Positions 7,011 to 15,522 of a DNA stretch of 64,000 nucleotides are shown here, in pieces. The DNA is from Scalindua_A sp046757465 (GTDB lineage Bacteria > Planctomycetota > Brocadiia > Brocadiales > Scalinduaceae): contig JBHHYH010000006.1 of assembly GCA_046757465.1 (NCBI GenBank), positions 13,693 to 77,692 on the forward strand, in the 5' to 3' direction. Position 1 is the first letter of the stretch. The number at the start of each line of letters is the position of its first letter. Made by a program: the position numbers and the translations under genes. Below the pieces are notes generated by a model. It saw only the letters and a list, made by a program, of their open reading frames with translations. It searched no databases and was not told the origin of the DNA.

Positions 7011-8756
7011 TTATACATTTTCCTTTTTTACATCATCAACTTTCTCTTCGTCAACATTATCTGAAGCTTTTATGTCAAGCTGTGCTCCTTGAGAATTACT
7101 TTCCTTCTCTGATACTTTTCCAATATCTTTGAGACTCAGCCCTATTTTTCTTGCCTCTGGCTCCATTTTTATAATCTTTACATCCAGCTCATTACCAATA
7201 GAAATGATTTTTTCGAGGTTGTTGACCTTTTTAGTAGAAAGTTCTGAGACATGCAGTAATCCCTCCAGACCGTCACCTAAGTCTAGAAATGCCCCAAAAT
7301 CAGTCATTTTAGTAACCTTACCTCTTACAACATCTCCGACTGAATATTTTTCCGGGATTTCTTTTTTCCAGGGATCATCTTTAAGCTGTTTGATTCCTAA
7401 CGATACCCTTTTTTTCTCCTTGTCAACCGATAATACAATAGTCTCTATCTTATCACTCTTTTTAACTATTTCCGAGGGATGTGCAACTTTTTTTGACCAT
7501 GACATGTCTGAGATATGAAGAAGCCCGTCTATACCATCCTCTATTTCGATAAAGGCACCGTAATTAGTTAAATTTCTAACTCTTCCTTTGATTCTGGTTC
7601 CTGGTGGGTATTTTTCTTCTATAAGTGTCCATGGGTTTTTTTCAACTTGTTTAATACTTAAGGAAATTTCTTCTTTTCCCTTGTTTATATTTAATACTAT
7701 GGCTTCAACATTGTCACCGATGGCAACTATTTCTGTAGGATGGTTTATACGTCTCGTCCACGACATTTCAGAAATATGTACTAATCCTTCGATACCAGTT
7801 TCCAATTTAATAAAGGCACCATAGGACATAATATTCACTACTTGACCCTTAATTTTTGATCCAATCGGGTATCTTTCTTCTACATTTTGCCATGGATTTT
7901 CTGTTTTTTGTTTTACCCCAAGAGCAATCTTCTCCTTTTCTTTATCGATTCCGAGTATCTTTACTTCTATTTCATCGTTGATTGCAAGCATTTCTGATGG
8001 GTGACTAATCCTTCCCCAACTCATATCTGTTATGTGAAGTAGTCCATCAATGCCTCCAAGGTCAATAAAAGCTCCAAAATCTGCAATATTTTTAACTGTT
8101 CCTTTCACGATTTGATCAACTTCAACTCTGCTTAGGAATTCCTGCTTTTGCTTACTCCGTTCTTCCTCAATAAGCTTTCTTCTTGATACTATAATATTTT
8201 GCTGAATTTCATCAATTTTTAATATCTTGCATGTTACTTCTTTACCTATATACTCAGCAATCTCGCCTGGAGGTTTAATATCTATTTGTGATGCGGGTAG
8301 AAATATTGGAATACCTATATCAACAAGCAATCCTCCTTTTATCTTTCTTATCACCTTACCTTTTACTACATCACCTTCTTTGTATTTGGTTACTATTTTT
8401 TCCCATCCCCGAATACGGTCTGCCTTTCGTTTTGAAATTTGTATTAAACCTGTATCATCTTCAAATGACTCTAACATTACATCTATCTCGTTTCCCATCT
8501 TAACTTCTTCGGGACTATCAAATTCTGAAAGTGGAATTATCCCCTCAGATTTATAACCTGTGTCTATTATTACATCATTACCTATAGTACCCAAAATCTT
8601 CCCTTTTAATATCGTTCCTAATTCGAAATTTTTAACTGAAGTATTGTATACTTCATCGATCTTTTCGAAATTATCATCTTTTATTATCTCTTCAAGTTCC
8701 TTTTCTATTTCTTCTTGTTTAATATCGTATTCCTTTAAAACATCTCTATTCATCAT
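7011..8756 (-). CDS. rpsA: 30S ribosomal protein S1
   Basis: S1 binds mRNA and helps deliver it to the 30S subunit. The 581 residues hold six S1/OB repeats, recognisable by repeated GxIxGxVxNxxxxGAFIDL-type cores followed by HISDMSW or HISEMSW. The first two (near 45-115 and 130-200) are the divergent ribosome-binding type. The last four, between about 215 and 545, are canonical. A short acidic/basic tail follows. The start is a double ATG at 8756, 11 bases after GGAG. It follows cmk by 60 bases, the classical cmk-rpsA order, and precedes the sigma factor in the same frame. Confidence 0.96.
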   Translation of the reverse strand: MMNRDVLKEYDIKQEEIEKELEEIIKDDNFEKIDEVYNTSVKNFELGTILKGKILGTIGNDVIIDTGYKSEGIIPLSEFDSPEEVKMGNEIDVMLESFEDDTGLIQISKRKADRIRGWEKIVTKYKEGDVVKGKVIRKIKGGLLVDIGIPIFLPASQIDIKPPGEIAEYIGKEVTCKILKIDEIQQNIIVSRRKLIEEERSKQKQEFLSRVEVDQIVKGTVKNIADFGAFIDLGGIDGLLHITDMSWGRISHPSEMLAINDEIEVKILGIDKEKEKIALGVKQKTENPWQNVEERYPIGSKIKGQVVNIMSYGAFIKLETGIEGLVHISEMSWTRRINHPTEIVAIGDNVEAIVLNINKGKEEISLSIKQVEKNPWTLIEEKYPPGTRIKGRVRNLTNYGAFIEIEDGIDGLLHISDMSWSKKVAHPSEIVKKSDKIETIVLSVDKEKKRVSLGIKQLKDDPWKKEIPEKYSVGDVVRGKVTKMTDFGAFLDLGDGLEGLLHVSELSTKKVNNLEKIISIGNELDVKIIKMEPEARKIGLSLKDIGKVSEKESNSQGAQLDIKASDNVDEEKVDDVKKENV

Positions 8757-8816
8757 TTAAAACCATTCTCCAAAAATAAAATCTGTAAAACTATATTTTT
8801 AAGAAAAACAGGCCTA

Positions 8817-9491
8817 TCATAACTTACCTATTTTGCTATTTTTCTCGATTTCCTTAATCAGAATGTCAACAACTTGTTCTATTTTCAAATTTGTTGTATC
8901 AAGATAAAAGGCATCATCTACTTTTCTCAAGGGTGCAAATTCTCTCGTTGTATCTCTATGGTCCCTTTGCCTAAGATCTTCTATTACGTTATTAAGGTTA
9001 CTTTTGTCGTTAAACGTCTTGATTTCAGAGTAACGTCTCGTAGCCCTTTCTTTAATATCAGCATCCAGGTAAATCTTTTTATCTGCGTCTGGAAAAACAA
9101 CCGTCCCCATATCTCTACCTTCAGCAATAATGTTTTCTCCTTTCGCAAAGCCCCTTTGAAGTCCAACCATTTGTTTACGGACAAACTCCAGATTTGAGAC
9201 ATGGTGTACGTTTCCAGTTATAGACGGGTGCCGTATCTCATTTGTTACATTAATATCATCTACAAATATTTTCGACCCATCTTTTGAGCATTCTATTTTA
9301 ATATTGGTTTTATTCAACAACCTGCGTAGTCCTTCTTTATCATTGAAATCAACACCTGCGTTAATAACTTTCCATGTAAAAGCCCTGTACATTGCGCCAC
9401 TATCAAGATACTTAAAACCAAGTCGTTCGGCTAATTTCTTTGATACAGTACTTTTTCCAGACCCAGCCGGCCCATCGATCGCAATGATCAA
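8817..9491 (-). CDS. cmk: cytidylate kinase
   Basis: Cmk phosphorylates CMP and dCMP with ATP. The 224-aa protein starts with IAIDGPAGSGKSTVSKKLA (P-loop) and has YLDSGAMYRAFTWK, AEGRDMGTVVFPDA and RQRDHRDTTREFAPL, all typical of the bacterial family. The ATG at 9491 is followed immediately by the conserved first strand. It heads the minus-strand operon cmk-rpsA-sigma-apt-RAM protein. The association with rpsA is widely conserved. Confidence 0.96.
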   Translation of the reverse strand: MIIAIDGPAGSGKSTVSKKLAERLGFKYLDSGAMYRAFTWKVINAGVDFNDKEGLRRLLNKTNIKIECSKDGSKIFVDDINVTNEIRHPSITGNVHHVSNLEFVRKQMVGLQRGFAKGENIIAEGRDMGTVVFPDADKKIYLDADIKERATRRYSEIKTFNDKSNLNNVIEDLRQRDHRDTTREFAPLRKVDDAFYLDTTNLKIEQVVDILIKEIEKNSKIGKL

Positions 9492-9602
9492 TAGGTTCCT
9501 CCAAATTATAATTACTTTTTGAACTTCCGAATCCTTCTATATAACAAAGCAGATTAACTAATGCAAGATATTTTTGTACTTATCTTTTTGCATCCTTTTT
9601 TG

Positions 9603-10193
9603 TTAATGTTTTTTGTCTATTTTCTTTAATTTTCTTTCAAATGTGAGTGCAACACTTTTGGATTTAATCATTACAGATGCTTCATGGTTTTTCCTTAATG
9701 CACTGTAAGTCCAATTTGTGCTTCCTATGATTGTTATGTATCCGTCAACAACCAATATCTTGCTATGGGTTACCCTTTCTTTGTTATCGTAAAAAACAGG
9801 AACACTGTTTTTTGACAGCAGCTCGTATGCATACCCACTCTTTCTTTCTATTATACTTTTATTTCTGCCTTTTTCCCAAAATTTGATATTCTGGTCAAAT
9901 ATCACCAGCACATTCACTCCCCTCTTATGGGCAGCTATAAGGTCAAGAACTAATTGATATTCATTACCTTCTGTATGCTTCGGATCTAGTTTTGCCATAA
10001 ACATGACACACAGTATAGACTTTTTGGCATTTGTTAATGCTTTATGGACCTCCGGATAATATTCCTCATCTACAAGTGGAATCACGTCATCGGCTGGCAG
10101 AGAATAAACAGATTTCGCCCTGAGTAATGAGTTTGCAATATTGAAGAGAGCTAAAAACACTAATACGGTTGTTATTTTATTTGTAAGTTTCAT
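9603..10193 (-). CDS. secreted phospholipase D-like nuclease, single HKD motif
   Basis: A 196-aa protein with an N-terminal hydrophobic segment (about 8-30) that is a signal peptide or anchor. One PLD half-domain follows: the HKD motif HSKILVVDGYITIIGSTNWT is at about residues 142-161, and the helix after it ends ALRKNHEASVMI. Single-HKD members (Nuc, pNuc type) act as dimers and cleave phosphodiester bonds in nucleic acids or lipids. The start overlaps the mtaB stop by four bases (ATGA), so the two are co-translated. This pairing does not reveal the substrate. I favour a periplasmic nuclease. Confidence 0.8.
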   Translation of the reverse strand: MKLTNKITTVLVFLALFNIANSLLRAKSVYSLPADDVIPLVDEEYYPEVHKALTNAKKSILCVMFMAKLDPKHTEGNEYQLVLDLIAAHKRGVNVLVIFDQNIKFWEKGRNKSIIERKSGYAYELLSKNSVPVFYDNKERVTHSKILVVDGYITIIGSTNWTYSALRKNHEASVMIKSKSVALTFERKLKKIDKKH

Positions 10194-11536
10194 TCTTCTA
10201 TTGGCTTAAGAAGTGTGCACAAAACAAAAGAAGGAAAGGCCCTTTTGACATGCACATTAACGATGTTGTTCATTAACTCATTAGGACCGTCGAATAAAGC
10301 TTTTATATACCTATCTGAATAACCACATAATTTCCCTGTTTTTTTATCCCTTGTGCCTTCCACGAGAATGCCTATGGTTTTACCGACAAATGAATTCTTA
10401 TACCTTAAGGATGTTTCAGTTGCTAAAGATTCAAGTTCTTTTTTCCTTGCATTGATCTCAGAAGGATTACAATGGTCAGACATTTTGGCAGCGGGGGTAC
10501 CCTCACGAGGACTAAAAGGGAATACGTGTATTCTGCTAAACTCAGCCTTATCACAAAGCCTCAATGTATTTTCAAAATGCCTCTTCTTTTCTCCGGGAAA
10601 TCCGACTATTATGTCTGCAGATATGGACGGTAGTTCCATTTTCTCTTTTATCTTTTCCAGTGTCCGAAGGTATTCAATAACATTATATTTTCTATTCATC
10701 CTCTTCAAAATATAATCATCACCACTCTGCAATGGTAAATGAAAGTGAGGGCAAATCTTATCTGAACTTGCAACAATATCAATCAAACTATCTGTTACTT
10801 CATTCACATCAATGGAACTCAATCTGATTCTCTTTAATCCTGATAAGTTTTGCAGTTCTCTTAATACATGTAAGATATCAGATTGATGCTCCATGTCCTT
10901 GCCATACGCTCCTAAATGTATGCCCGTAAGCACGATTTCCTTGTAGCCATTATTCACTAACTGTTCTGTCTCAAAAAGAATGTCGTCTATTCTCTTGCTT
11001 ATAACATTACCCCTAACGTAAGGAATTATGCAGTATGAACAATAGTTTTCGCATCCATCCTCAATTTTTAAAAAAGCCCTAGTATGACCTTCAAACTTAC
11101 TTATCTTTAAGTGAAATGCGGATTCATTACGTCGTAGATTTGTTCTATAGGATTCTATAATGTCGTTTGAAGCGGATGAAGAATTATTATTTGAAGCAAA
11201 ACCATTTTTTACAAAATCAACTATCTTACCCTCCCGGCTCTTTTCGAAGACGTAGCTAACTCCATCAATTTTTTTTATTTCCTCTGCGTTTGCCTCAGCG
11301 TAACACCCTGTAACAATTACTTTCGCGTATGGATTGTTCCTTATAACCCTTCTGATCTGCTGACGTGACTTTTCATTACTTGTGGAGGTAACCGTACACG
11401 TATTTACCACATATAAATCAGCAGACAAACATGGAGGAGTTTCTTTATATCCGCTTGATATAATAGCCTCCCTTAGTGCTTGAGTTTCATATTGATTTAC
11501 CTTACATCCAAGAGTAACAAAGGCACATGTTTTCAT
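10190..11536 (-). CDS. mtaB: tRNA t6A37 methylthiotransferase
   Basis: MtaB turns t6A37 into ms2t6A with a radical SAM mechanism. The N-terminal UPF0004 domain starts CAFVTLGCKVNQYE and carries the three auxiliary-cluster Cys (GCK, VNTCTV, VTGCYA). The radical SAM CxxxCxxC is in EDGCENYCSYCIIPYVRG, followed by LTGIHLGAYG and DIIVGFPGE, with a C-terminal TRAM-like stretch (about 385-445). 448 aa is typical. ATG 11536. It overlaps the downstream phospholipase D-like gene. It complements TsaE encoded at 2871-3386 in the same modification pathway. Confidence 0.95.
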   Translation of the reverse strand: MKTCAFVTLGCKVNQYETQALREAIISSGYKETPPCLSADLYVVNTCTVTSTSNEKSRQQIRRVIRNNPYAKVIVTGCYAEANAEEIKKIDGVSYVFEKSREGKIVDFVKNGFASNNNSSSASNDIIESYRTNLRRNESAFHLKISKFEGHTRAFLKIEDGCENYCSYCIIPYVRGNVISKRIDDILFETEQLVNNGYKEIVLTGIHLGAYGKDMEHQSDILHVLRELQNLSGLKRIRLSSIDVNEVTDSLIDIVASSDKICPHFHLPLQSGDDYILKRMNRKYNVIEYLRTLEKIKEKMELPSISADIIVGFPGEKKRHFENTLRLCDKAEFSRIHVFPFSPREGTPAAKMSDHCNPSEINARKKELESLATETSLRYKNSFVGKTIGILVEGTRDKKTGKLCGYSDRYIKALFDGPNELMNNIVNVHVKRAFPSFVLCTLLKPIEE

Positions 11537-11729
11537 AACTTATAACATACTCTCCTTTCCTAATTTTCTTGACACTATATTACGACAGGTATAGACTTTA
11601 ATTCAATAATAATCTTCTAAAGAAAAGTGGCGACTACTCGGCTGAAGATAAGTTTATGAAAAACTGTAAAAAAAATACTGACTACGAAATTCTATAAATT
11701 AGAGTGGATAATCCAAAAGGGGATGGATA

Positions 11730-12302
11730 ATGAAAGTTATAATAAAAGAGGCGAAAACGGAATACGACGGGATATTTAAGATTGACAAGGCAATACTTCA
11801 GCACGAAAAATTCGATGGTTCAATGAGCAAGGAGATTGTGAGATTAAACTTTAACAGAGGCAACACAGTCGCAGTTTTGCTATATAATAAAGCTAGTAAA
11901 TCAGTTGTTCTGGTCAAGCAATTTCGTTATCCAGCATACGTGGGCAATGGACCTGGTTGGTTGATAGAGTGCGTTGCAGGTATCAAAGACGACGGTGAAA
12001 TTTCTGTGGCCAGGAAAGAAGTCCTTGAAGAAACTGGCTATAAGGTTGACGAACTGAGGTATCTGGCACAATTCTACCCAAGTCCAGGAGGATGTTCTGA
12101 AAGAATATCTGTATATCTTGCCTATGTAGAAGCAAAGGATAAGATAAAGAGAGAAGAATATATGGGTGAAGGGAGCGAAGATATCTTTGTTATGGAAGTG
12201 GCCCTCAGTAAGGCGCTTGAAATGATTAAGACGGGTGAAATATGTGACGGGAAAACAATAATCGGTCTTTTTTCCCTTCGTGATGAATTAGAAAAAATGT
12301 AA
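11730..12302 (+). CDS. Nudix hydrolase, NudK-like (GDP-mannose/ADP-ribose pyrophosphatase)
   Basis: A Nudix enzyme that hydrolyses nucleoside diphosphate sugars. The Nudix box is GIKDDGEISVARKEVLEETGY (Lys in place of the usual Arg of REUXEE), about residues 91-111. It is preceded by VVLVKQFRYPAY and followed by FYPSPGGCSERI and ALEMIKTGEICDGKT. The last two closely match the E. coli NudK arrangement. 190 aa also matches. ATG 11730 lies after AAGGGG. It precedes the nicotinamidase by 39 bases on the same strand. Together they suggest recycling of ADP-ribose and nicotinamide from NAD turnover, but a sugar-nucleotide substrate is equally possible. Confidence 0.85.
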   Translation: MKVIIKEAKTEYDGIFKIDKAILQHEKFDGSMSKEIVRLNFNRGNTVAVLLYNKASKSVVLVKQFRYPAYVGNGPGWLIECVAGIKDDGEISVARKEVLEETGYKVDELRYLAQFYPSPGGCSERISVYLAYVEAKDKIKREEYMGEGSEDIFVMEVALSKALEMIKTGEICDGKTIIGLFSLRDELEKM

Positions 12303-12341
12303 TGGCATCACAGAAAAAACATGTCAAAAGGGTGGTCATAA

Positions 12342-12944
12342 ATGAAAAACAAAACCGTGTTTGTTGATATAGATACCCAGTTTGATTTTATGAATTCCGG
12401 AGGGGCTCTTTATGTACCGAATGCCGAAGACATAATTGACAATGTTGGAAAACTTTTTGATTATGCAAAAGAACATAAAATAAAGATACTATCTTCAATA
12501 GATGCACACGAGATTGATGACCCTGAGTTTCAGAACTTTCCTTCCCATTGTGTAAAAGACACTCCCGGCAATCAAAAGATGGAGACTACTATATACAAGG
12601 ATAGCATAGTTATTGAAAATAAGAGACAGCATATATCTGAAACTGTCTTGAATCATAAGCAAATAATCGTAGAAAAGCAGTCATTTGACATCTTTGACAA
12701 TATCAATGTAGACAAGATAATTATAAATTTAGATGCAAGTGATTATGTAGTATTCGGTGTGGCAACAGACTATTGCATTAAGGCCTCCGTCCTTGGGCTG
12801 ATAAGACGCGGATATAATGTTTCCCTGGTTACAGATGCAGTTAAAGCTATTACCAGAGAAGGAGAAAAAGAGGCCTTAAAGGAAATGAAAGGTGCGGGAG
12901 TTATCTTTACTTCCACACAGGATGTCGTAGAAAGGGAACTATAA
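12342..12944 (+). CDS. nicotinamidase/isochorismatase family amidohydrolase
   Basis: This is probably a nicotinamidase, converting nicotinamide to nicotinic acid for NAD salvage. The first strand FVDIDTQFDF carries the catalytic Asp. SSIDAHEIDD and FPSHCVKDTPG match the metal-ligand Asp-x-His and following His region of pyrazinamidases. VFGVATDYCIKASVLGL holds the nucleophilic Cys. 200 aa is usual. ATG 12342 follows AAAGGG. The pairing with the Nudix hydrolase upstream and the presence of nadB at 50-51.7 kb fit an NAD role. A different isochorismatase-like amide substrate cannot be excluded. Confidence 0.85.
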   Translation: MKNKTVFVDIDTQFDFMNSGGALYVPNAEDIIDNVGKLFDYAKEHKIKILSSIDAHEIDDPEFQNFPSHCVKDTPGNQKMETTIYKDSIVIENKRQHISETVLNHKQIIVEKQSFDIFDNINVDKIIINLDASDYVVFGVATDYCIKASVLGLIRRGYNVSLVTDAVKAITREGEKEALKEMKGAGVIFTSTQDVVEREL

Positions 12945-12995
12945 TCAAAAAAAGATGGGATAGTAACGAGATAAGAATTAAAAGTTTTTAATCTA

Positions 12996-13457
12996 CTAAG
13001 ATTTTTTTTTATGGTCTCTAGTGAACCGTTCTACAGCTTTTAGTACATCATCGATATACACATCTGTATCGACACAGTAACCGTGAGGCCTTAGATTTGG
13101 GACTGCGAAAACAGCTTTTGGCATAGCTGCCATTAAACCTACACGCAATTCTTTTTCACAGGCGATAGCCACGACTCCTTGAACTTCTTCAGCCATAACC
13201 TTTTGGAGTGCGATTCTGCCACCACTAGCAACGGCTATGCTTATGCCATATTCCTCAGATATTTCCAACAGGTCTTTTACCTTGCAATTCCCACAACGTT
13301 TGCATTCATTGAGGTCGTGCTTGATGTTTTGTTTACATTTTGAATTTTGTATGCAGTGAGGGAAAAGAAGAAGCAACCCTTCTGGAGGGCATTTTTTCTT
13401 CCTCAATTTTGTCATCATGTTGCTAAGTGAAACAAACTGTTTATCTAAAACTTCCAT
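12996..13457 (-). CDS. DUF116 family cysteine-rich protein
   Basis: A 153-aa member of the DUF116 family. The hallmark is FPHCIQNSKCKQ followed by ECKRCGNCKVKDL, a set of seven cysteines in residues 18-62 that could hold an Fe-S cluster or zinc. The C-terminal half (IAVASGGRIALQKVM, VVAIACEKELRVGL) looks like a small alpha/beta domain. Its function is not established. In many bacteria it neighbours fmt, def and rsmB, as here (fmt 46 bases upstream), so a role linked to initiator tRNA or ribosome maturation is plausible but inferred from context only. It is the last gene of def-fmt-DUF116. Confidence 0.85.
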   Translation of the reverse strand: MEVLDKQFVSLSNMMTKLRKKKCPPEGLLLLFPHCIQNSKCKQNIKHDLNECKRCGNCKVKDLLEISEEYGISIAVASGGRIALQKVMAEEVQGVVAIACEKELRVGLMAAMPKAVFAVPNLRPHGYCVDTDVYIDDVLKAVERFTRDHKKKS

Positions 13458-13503
13458 TTATGAATACCTCTCTTGTTTAAGGGGTTTTTCCGTATTTTGT
13501 ATA

Positions 13504-14454
13504 TTACTGGAATAAATAATCAACTTTGACATCGTGGCCTCTTGAAAATGCAACGGCGCTCATACTTTGCTTACCTTCGGGTTTGAGTTCCTTAATCCAT
13601 ATACAACCATTTTTTACAGCTGTTTTGATACCGCGGCCAGAAATATCCATAATAGTGCCGGGAATATTATTTGTCTCAGTGCCGGGCGATGTATCCCTTT
13701 CAATTTTTAGAATTAGGATCCTTTCTTTCGAGGCATTTCTGATTAACGTGGTCTGGGCAGTGGGCCGAGGATTCATGCCTCTCACGAAATTGTGTATCTC
13801 TTCAGTAGTTTGATTCCAATTAATAAGGCCGTCTTTCTTTTTTAATTTTGGTGCATAGGTAGCAAGCTTCTCATCCTGTGGTGTATATTTTGCAACTCCT
13901 GTTTTGATTTGTTTTAGGCTATCTATTAGAATTTCCGCACCGAGTATGCTTAACCTGTTTTCCAGCTCACCCGCTGTTTCATCAGGGCCAATCCTTATTG
14001 ATTTTTGCATAATCATCTTACCAGCATCCATTTTTTCTTGCAAGATAATTGAGGTCACCCCAGTTTCTTCCTCTCCATTAATTAGTACCCAATTAACAGG
14101 TGCTGCTCCACGATACTTAGGGAGTAACGAAGCGTGTATATTAATGCATTTATATCTGGGCAAATTCAATATCTCAGATGAAATTTTCTGCCCGAAAGCA
14201 ACAACCGTTATAATATCAGGGTTTATTTCTTTAAGCTTCTCTATGATTATCTCATCGTTTACATTTTCTGGTTGGACTATTTTAAGTCCCAAATCTAAGG
14301 CGACGTTTTTAACGGGTGGTGCACAAGGCTGACTCTTTCGCCCTTTAGGTTTATCTGTCTGAGTAATAACAGTTGCAACATTATATTTTGATTCTATTAG
14401 GGATTTTAAACTTGGAACCGCAAAATCCGGCGTACCCATAAAAACGATATTCAT
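13504..14454 (-). CDS. fmt: methionyl-tRNA formyltransferase
   Basis: Fmt formylates initiator Met-tRNA using 10-formyl-THF. The N-terminal formyltransferase domain begins NIVFMGTPDFAVPSL and holds the catalytic signature around CINIHASLLPKYRGAAPVNW (residues about 100-120) and the MDAGKMI stretch. A linker with SILGAEIL and the C-terminal OB domain (about 205-310) follow. 316 aa is the usual size. ATG 14454. It lies 27 bases downstream of def on the same strand, the classical def-fmt pair. Confidence 0.96.
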   Translation of the reverse strand: MNIVFMGTPDFAVPSLKSLIESKYNVATVITQTDKPKGRKSQPCAPPVKNVALDLGLKIVQPENVNDEIIIEKLKEINPDIITVVAFGQKISSEILNLPRYKCINIHASLLPKYRGAAPVNWVLINGEEETGVTSIILQEKMDAGKMIMQKSIRIGPDETAGELENRLSILGAEILIDSLKQIKTGVAKYTPQDEKLATYAPKLKKKDGLINWNQTTEEIHNFVRGMNPRPTAQTTLIRNASKERILILKIERDTSPGTETNNIPGTIMDISGRGIKTAVKNGCIWIKELKPEGKQSMSAVAFSRGHDVKVDYLFQ

Positions 14455-14481
14455 ATGTAATTAATTATGAACATTTACGAT

Positions 14482-14997
14482 TTAGCCAACGCCGGCCCTG
14501 CTATTTTGATAAGCTAGTTCAAATTCTTTTATCTTCTGTTTGTTAGCTATCCTGCTTGCTGGGGTCATCATCTCGATAAAAAGACGACCATTTATGTGGT
14601 CAATTTCATGCTGCCACACACGACTCAATAAGCCCTCAGCTTCGATTTTAAGCTTCTTACCTTTTAGGTTATAGGCAGTAACTGTAACATATTGTGAACG
14701 TATAACCTTTCCCATTACACCGGGAAAAGATAAGCAACCTTCCTCTTCTATGGTTTCACCTCGTTCTTCTACGATCTGCGGATTTATGAAGACCCTTTCT
14801 CCCGTTTTTTTACCGGTTATGTCTATTACGACTAGGCATTTGGACAATCCTATTTGTGGTGCTGCGAGTCCAATTCCACAAGCATCGTACATGGTATCAA
14901 GCATCTCTTGTGCAACTTGACAAATTTTATTGTCAATTTCTTCAATTGGTACGGCCTTGCGCATTAAAATTGGATCCGGATAAGTAACTATTTCCAT
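14482..14997 (-). CDS. def: peptide deformylase
   Basis: Def removes the N-formyl group from nascent proteins. All three metal/active-site motifs are present: GIGLAAPQIG (residues about 41-50), EEGCLSFPG (Cys metal ligand) and QHEIDHINGRLF (two His ligands and the Glu base). The 171 aa and opening EIVTYPDPIL are typical. ATG 14997 has only a weak ribosome site. First gene of the def-fmt-DUF116 unit. It is divergent from rpsT, with a 234-base spacer containing an rpsT promoter. Confidence 0.96.
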   Translation of the reverse strand: MEIVTYPDPILMRKAVPIEEIDNKICQVAQEMLDTMYDACGIGLAAPQIGLSKCLVVIDITGKKTGERVFINPQIVEERGETIEEEGCLSFPGVMGKVIRSQYVTVTAYNLKGKKLKIEAEGLLSRVWQHEIDHINGRLFIEMMTPASRIANKQKIKEFELAYQNSRAGVG

Positions 14998-15114
14998 TTT
15001 TCAAGGTTATATTATTTAAGGTTTAACGCCTACGATAAGGTAAAATTTACTGAATTTAACACATTCAGTATATAATAGAATCCACTTAAAAAGCAAGAAT
15101 TATTTGTTTTTTTG

Positions 15115-15143
15115 TTGACAACGGTTTTGCAATGTCATAAACT
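15115..15143 (+). promoter_or_regulatory. sigma-70 type promoter of rpsT
   Basis: TTGACA at 15115-15120, a 17-base spacer, then TAAACT at 15138-15143 (four of six consensus positions), about 90 bases before the rpsT start at 15232. The surrounding DNA is AT-rich, as expected for a promoter between divergent genes. Confidence 0.5.
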
Positions 15144-15231
15144 TCTCTTCGAGTAATTTTGCTATGAGATAAGCCAAGAAACGTGTAGAAAAACGAGGAT
15201 AAATTAAGTTGTTTGGTGAGGGAATGGTCTA

Positions 15232-15507
15232 ATGCCAACAAGCAAATCTGCGAAGAAAAGAGTCAGACAAAATGCTGTGCGTAGGATGAGAAACAGGGGT
15301 GATAAATCTGCATTAAAAACTCAAATAAAAAGGTTAGTTTCAGCTGTCGAAAGCAAAAACTTCGAAGAAGCAGAAAAGCACCTTTCATTAACAACGAAAG
15401 GGCTGGATAAGCTTGCATCCAAGAATATTATACATAAAAACACGGCTTCAAGAAAAAAGTCTCGCTTGGCAAGGATGTTAAATAAGCAAAAAGCAGCCAA
15501 GTCATAA
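15232..15507 (+). CDS. rpsT: 30S ribosomal protein S20
   Basis: S20 is a primary 16S rRNA binding protein of three long helices. The 91-aa sequence opens MPTSKSAKKRVRQN and ends with the NIIHKNTASRKKSRLARML helix, both family hallmarks. ATG 15232 follows a GTGAGGGAA stretch. It is monocistronic, and its stop is 15 bases from the stop of the convergent deacetylase gene. S20 is commonly autoregulated at its own leader, but no such element is evident here. Confidence 0.97.
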   Translation: MPTSKSAKKRVRQNAVRRMRNRGDKSALKTQIKRLVSAVESKNFEEAEKHLSLTTKGLDKLASKNIIHKNTASRKKSRLARMLNKQKAAKS

Positions 15508-15522
15508 ATATCTTAAGGTTAT

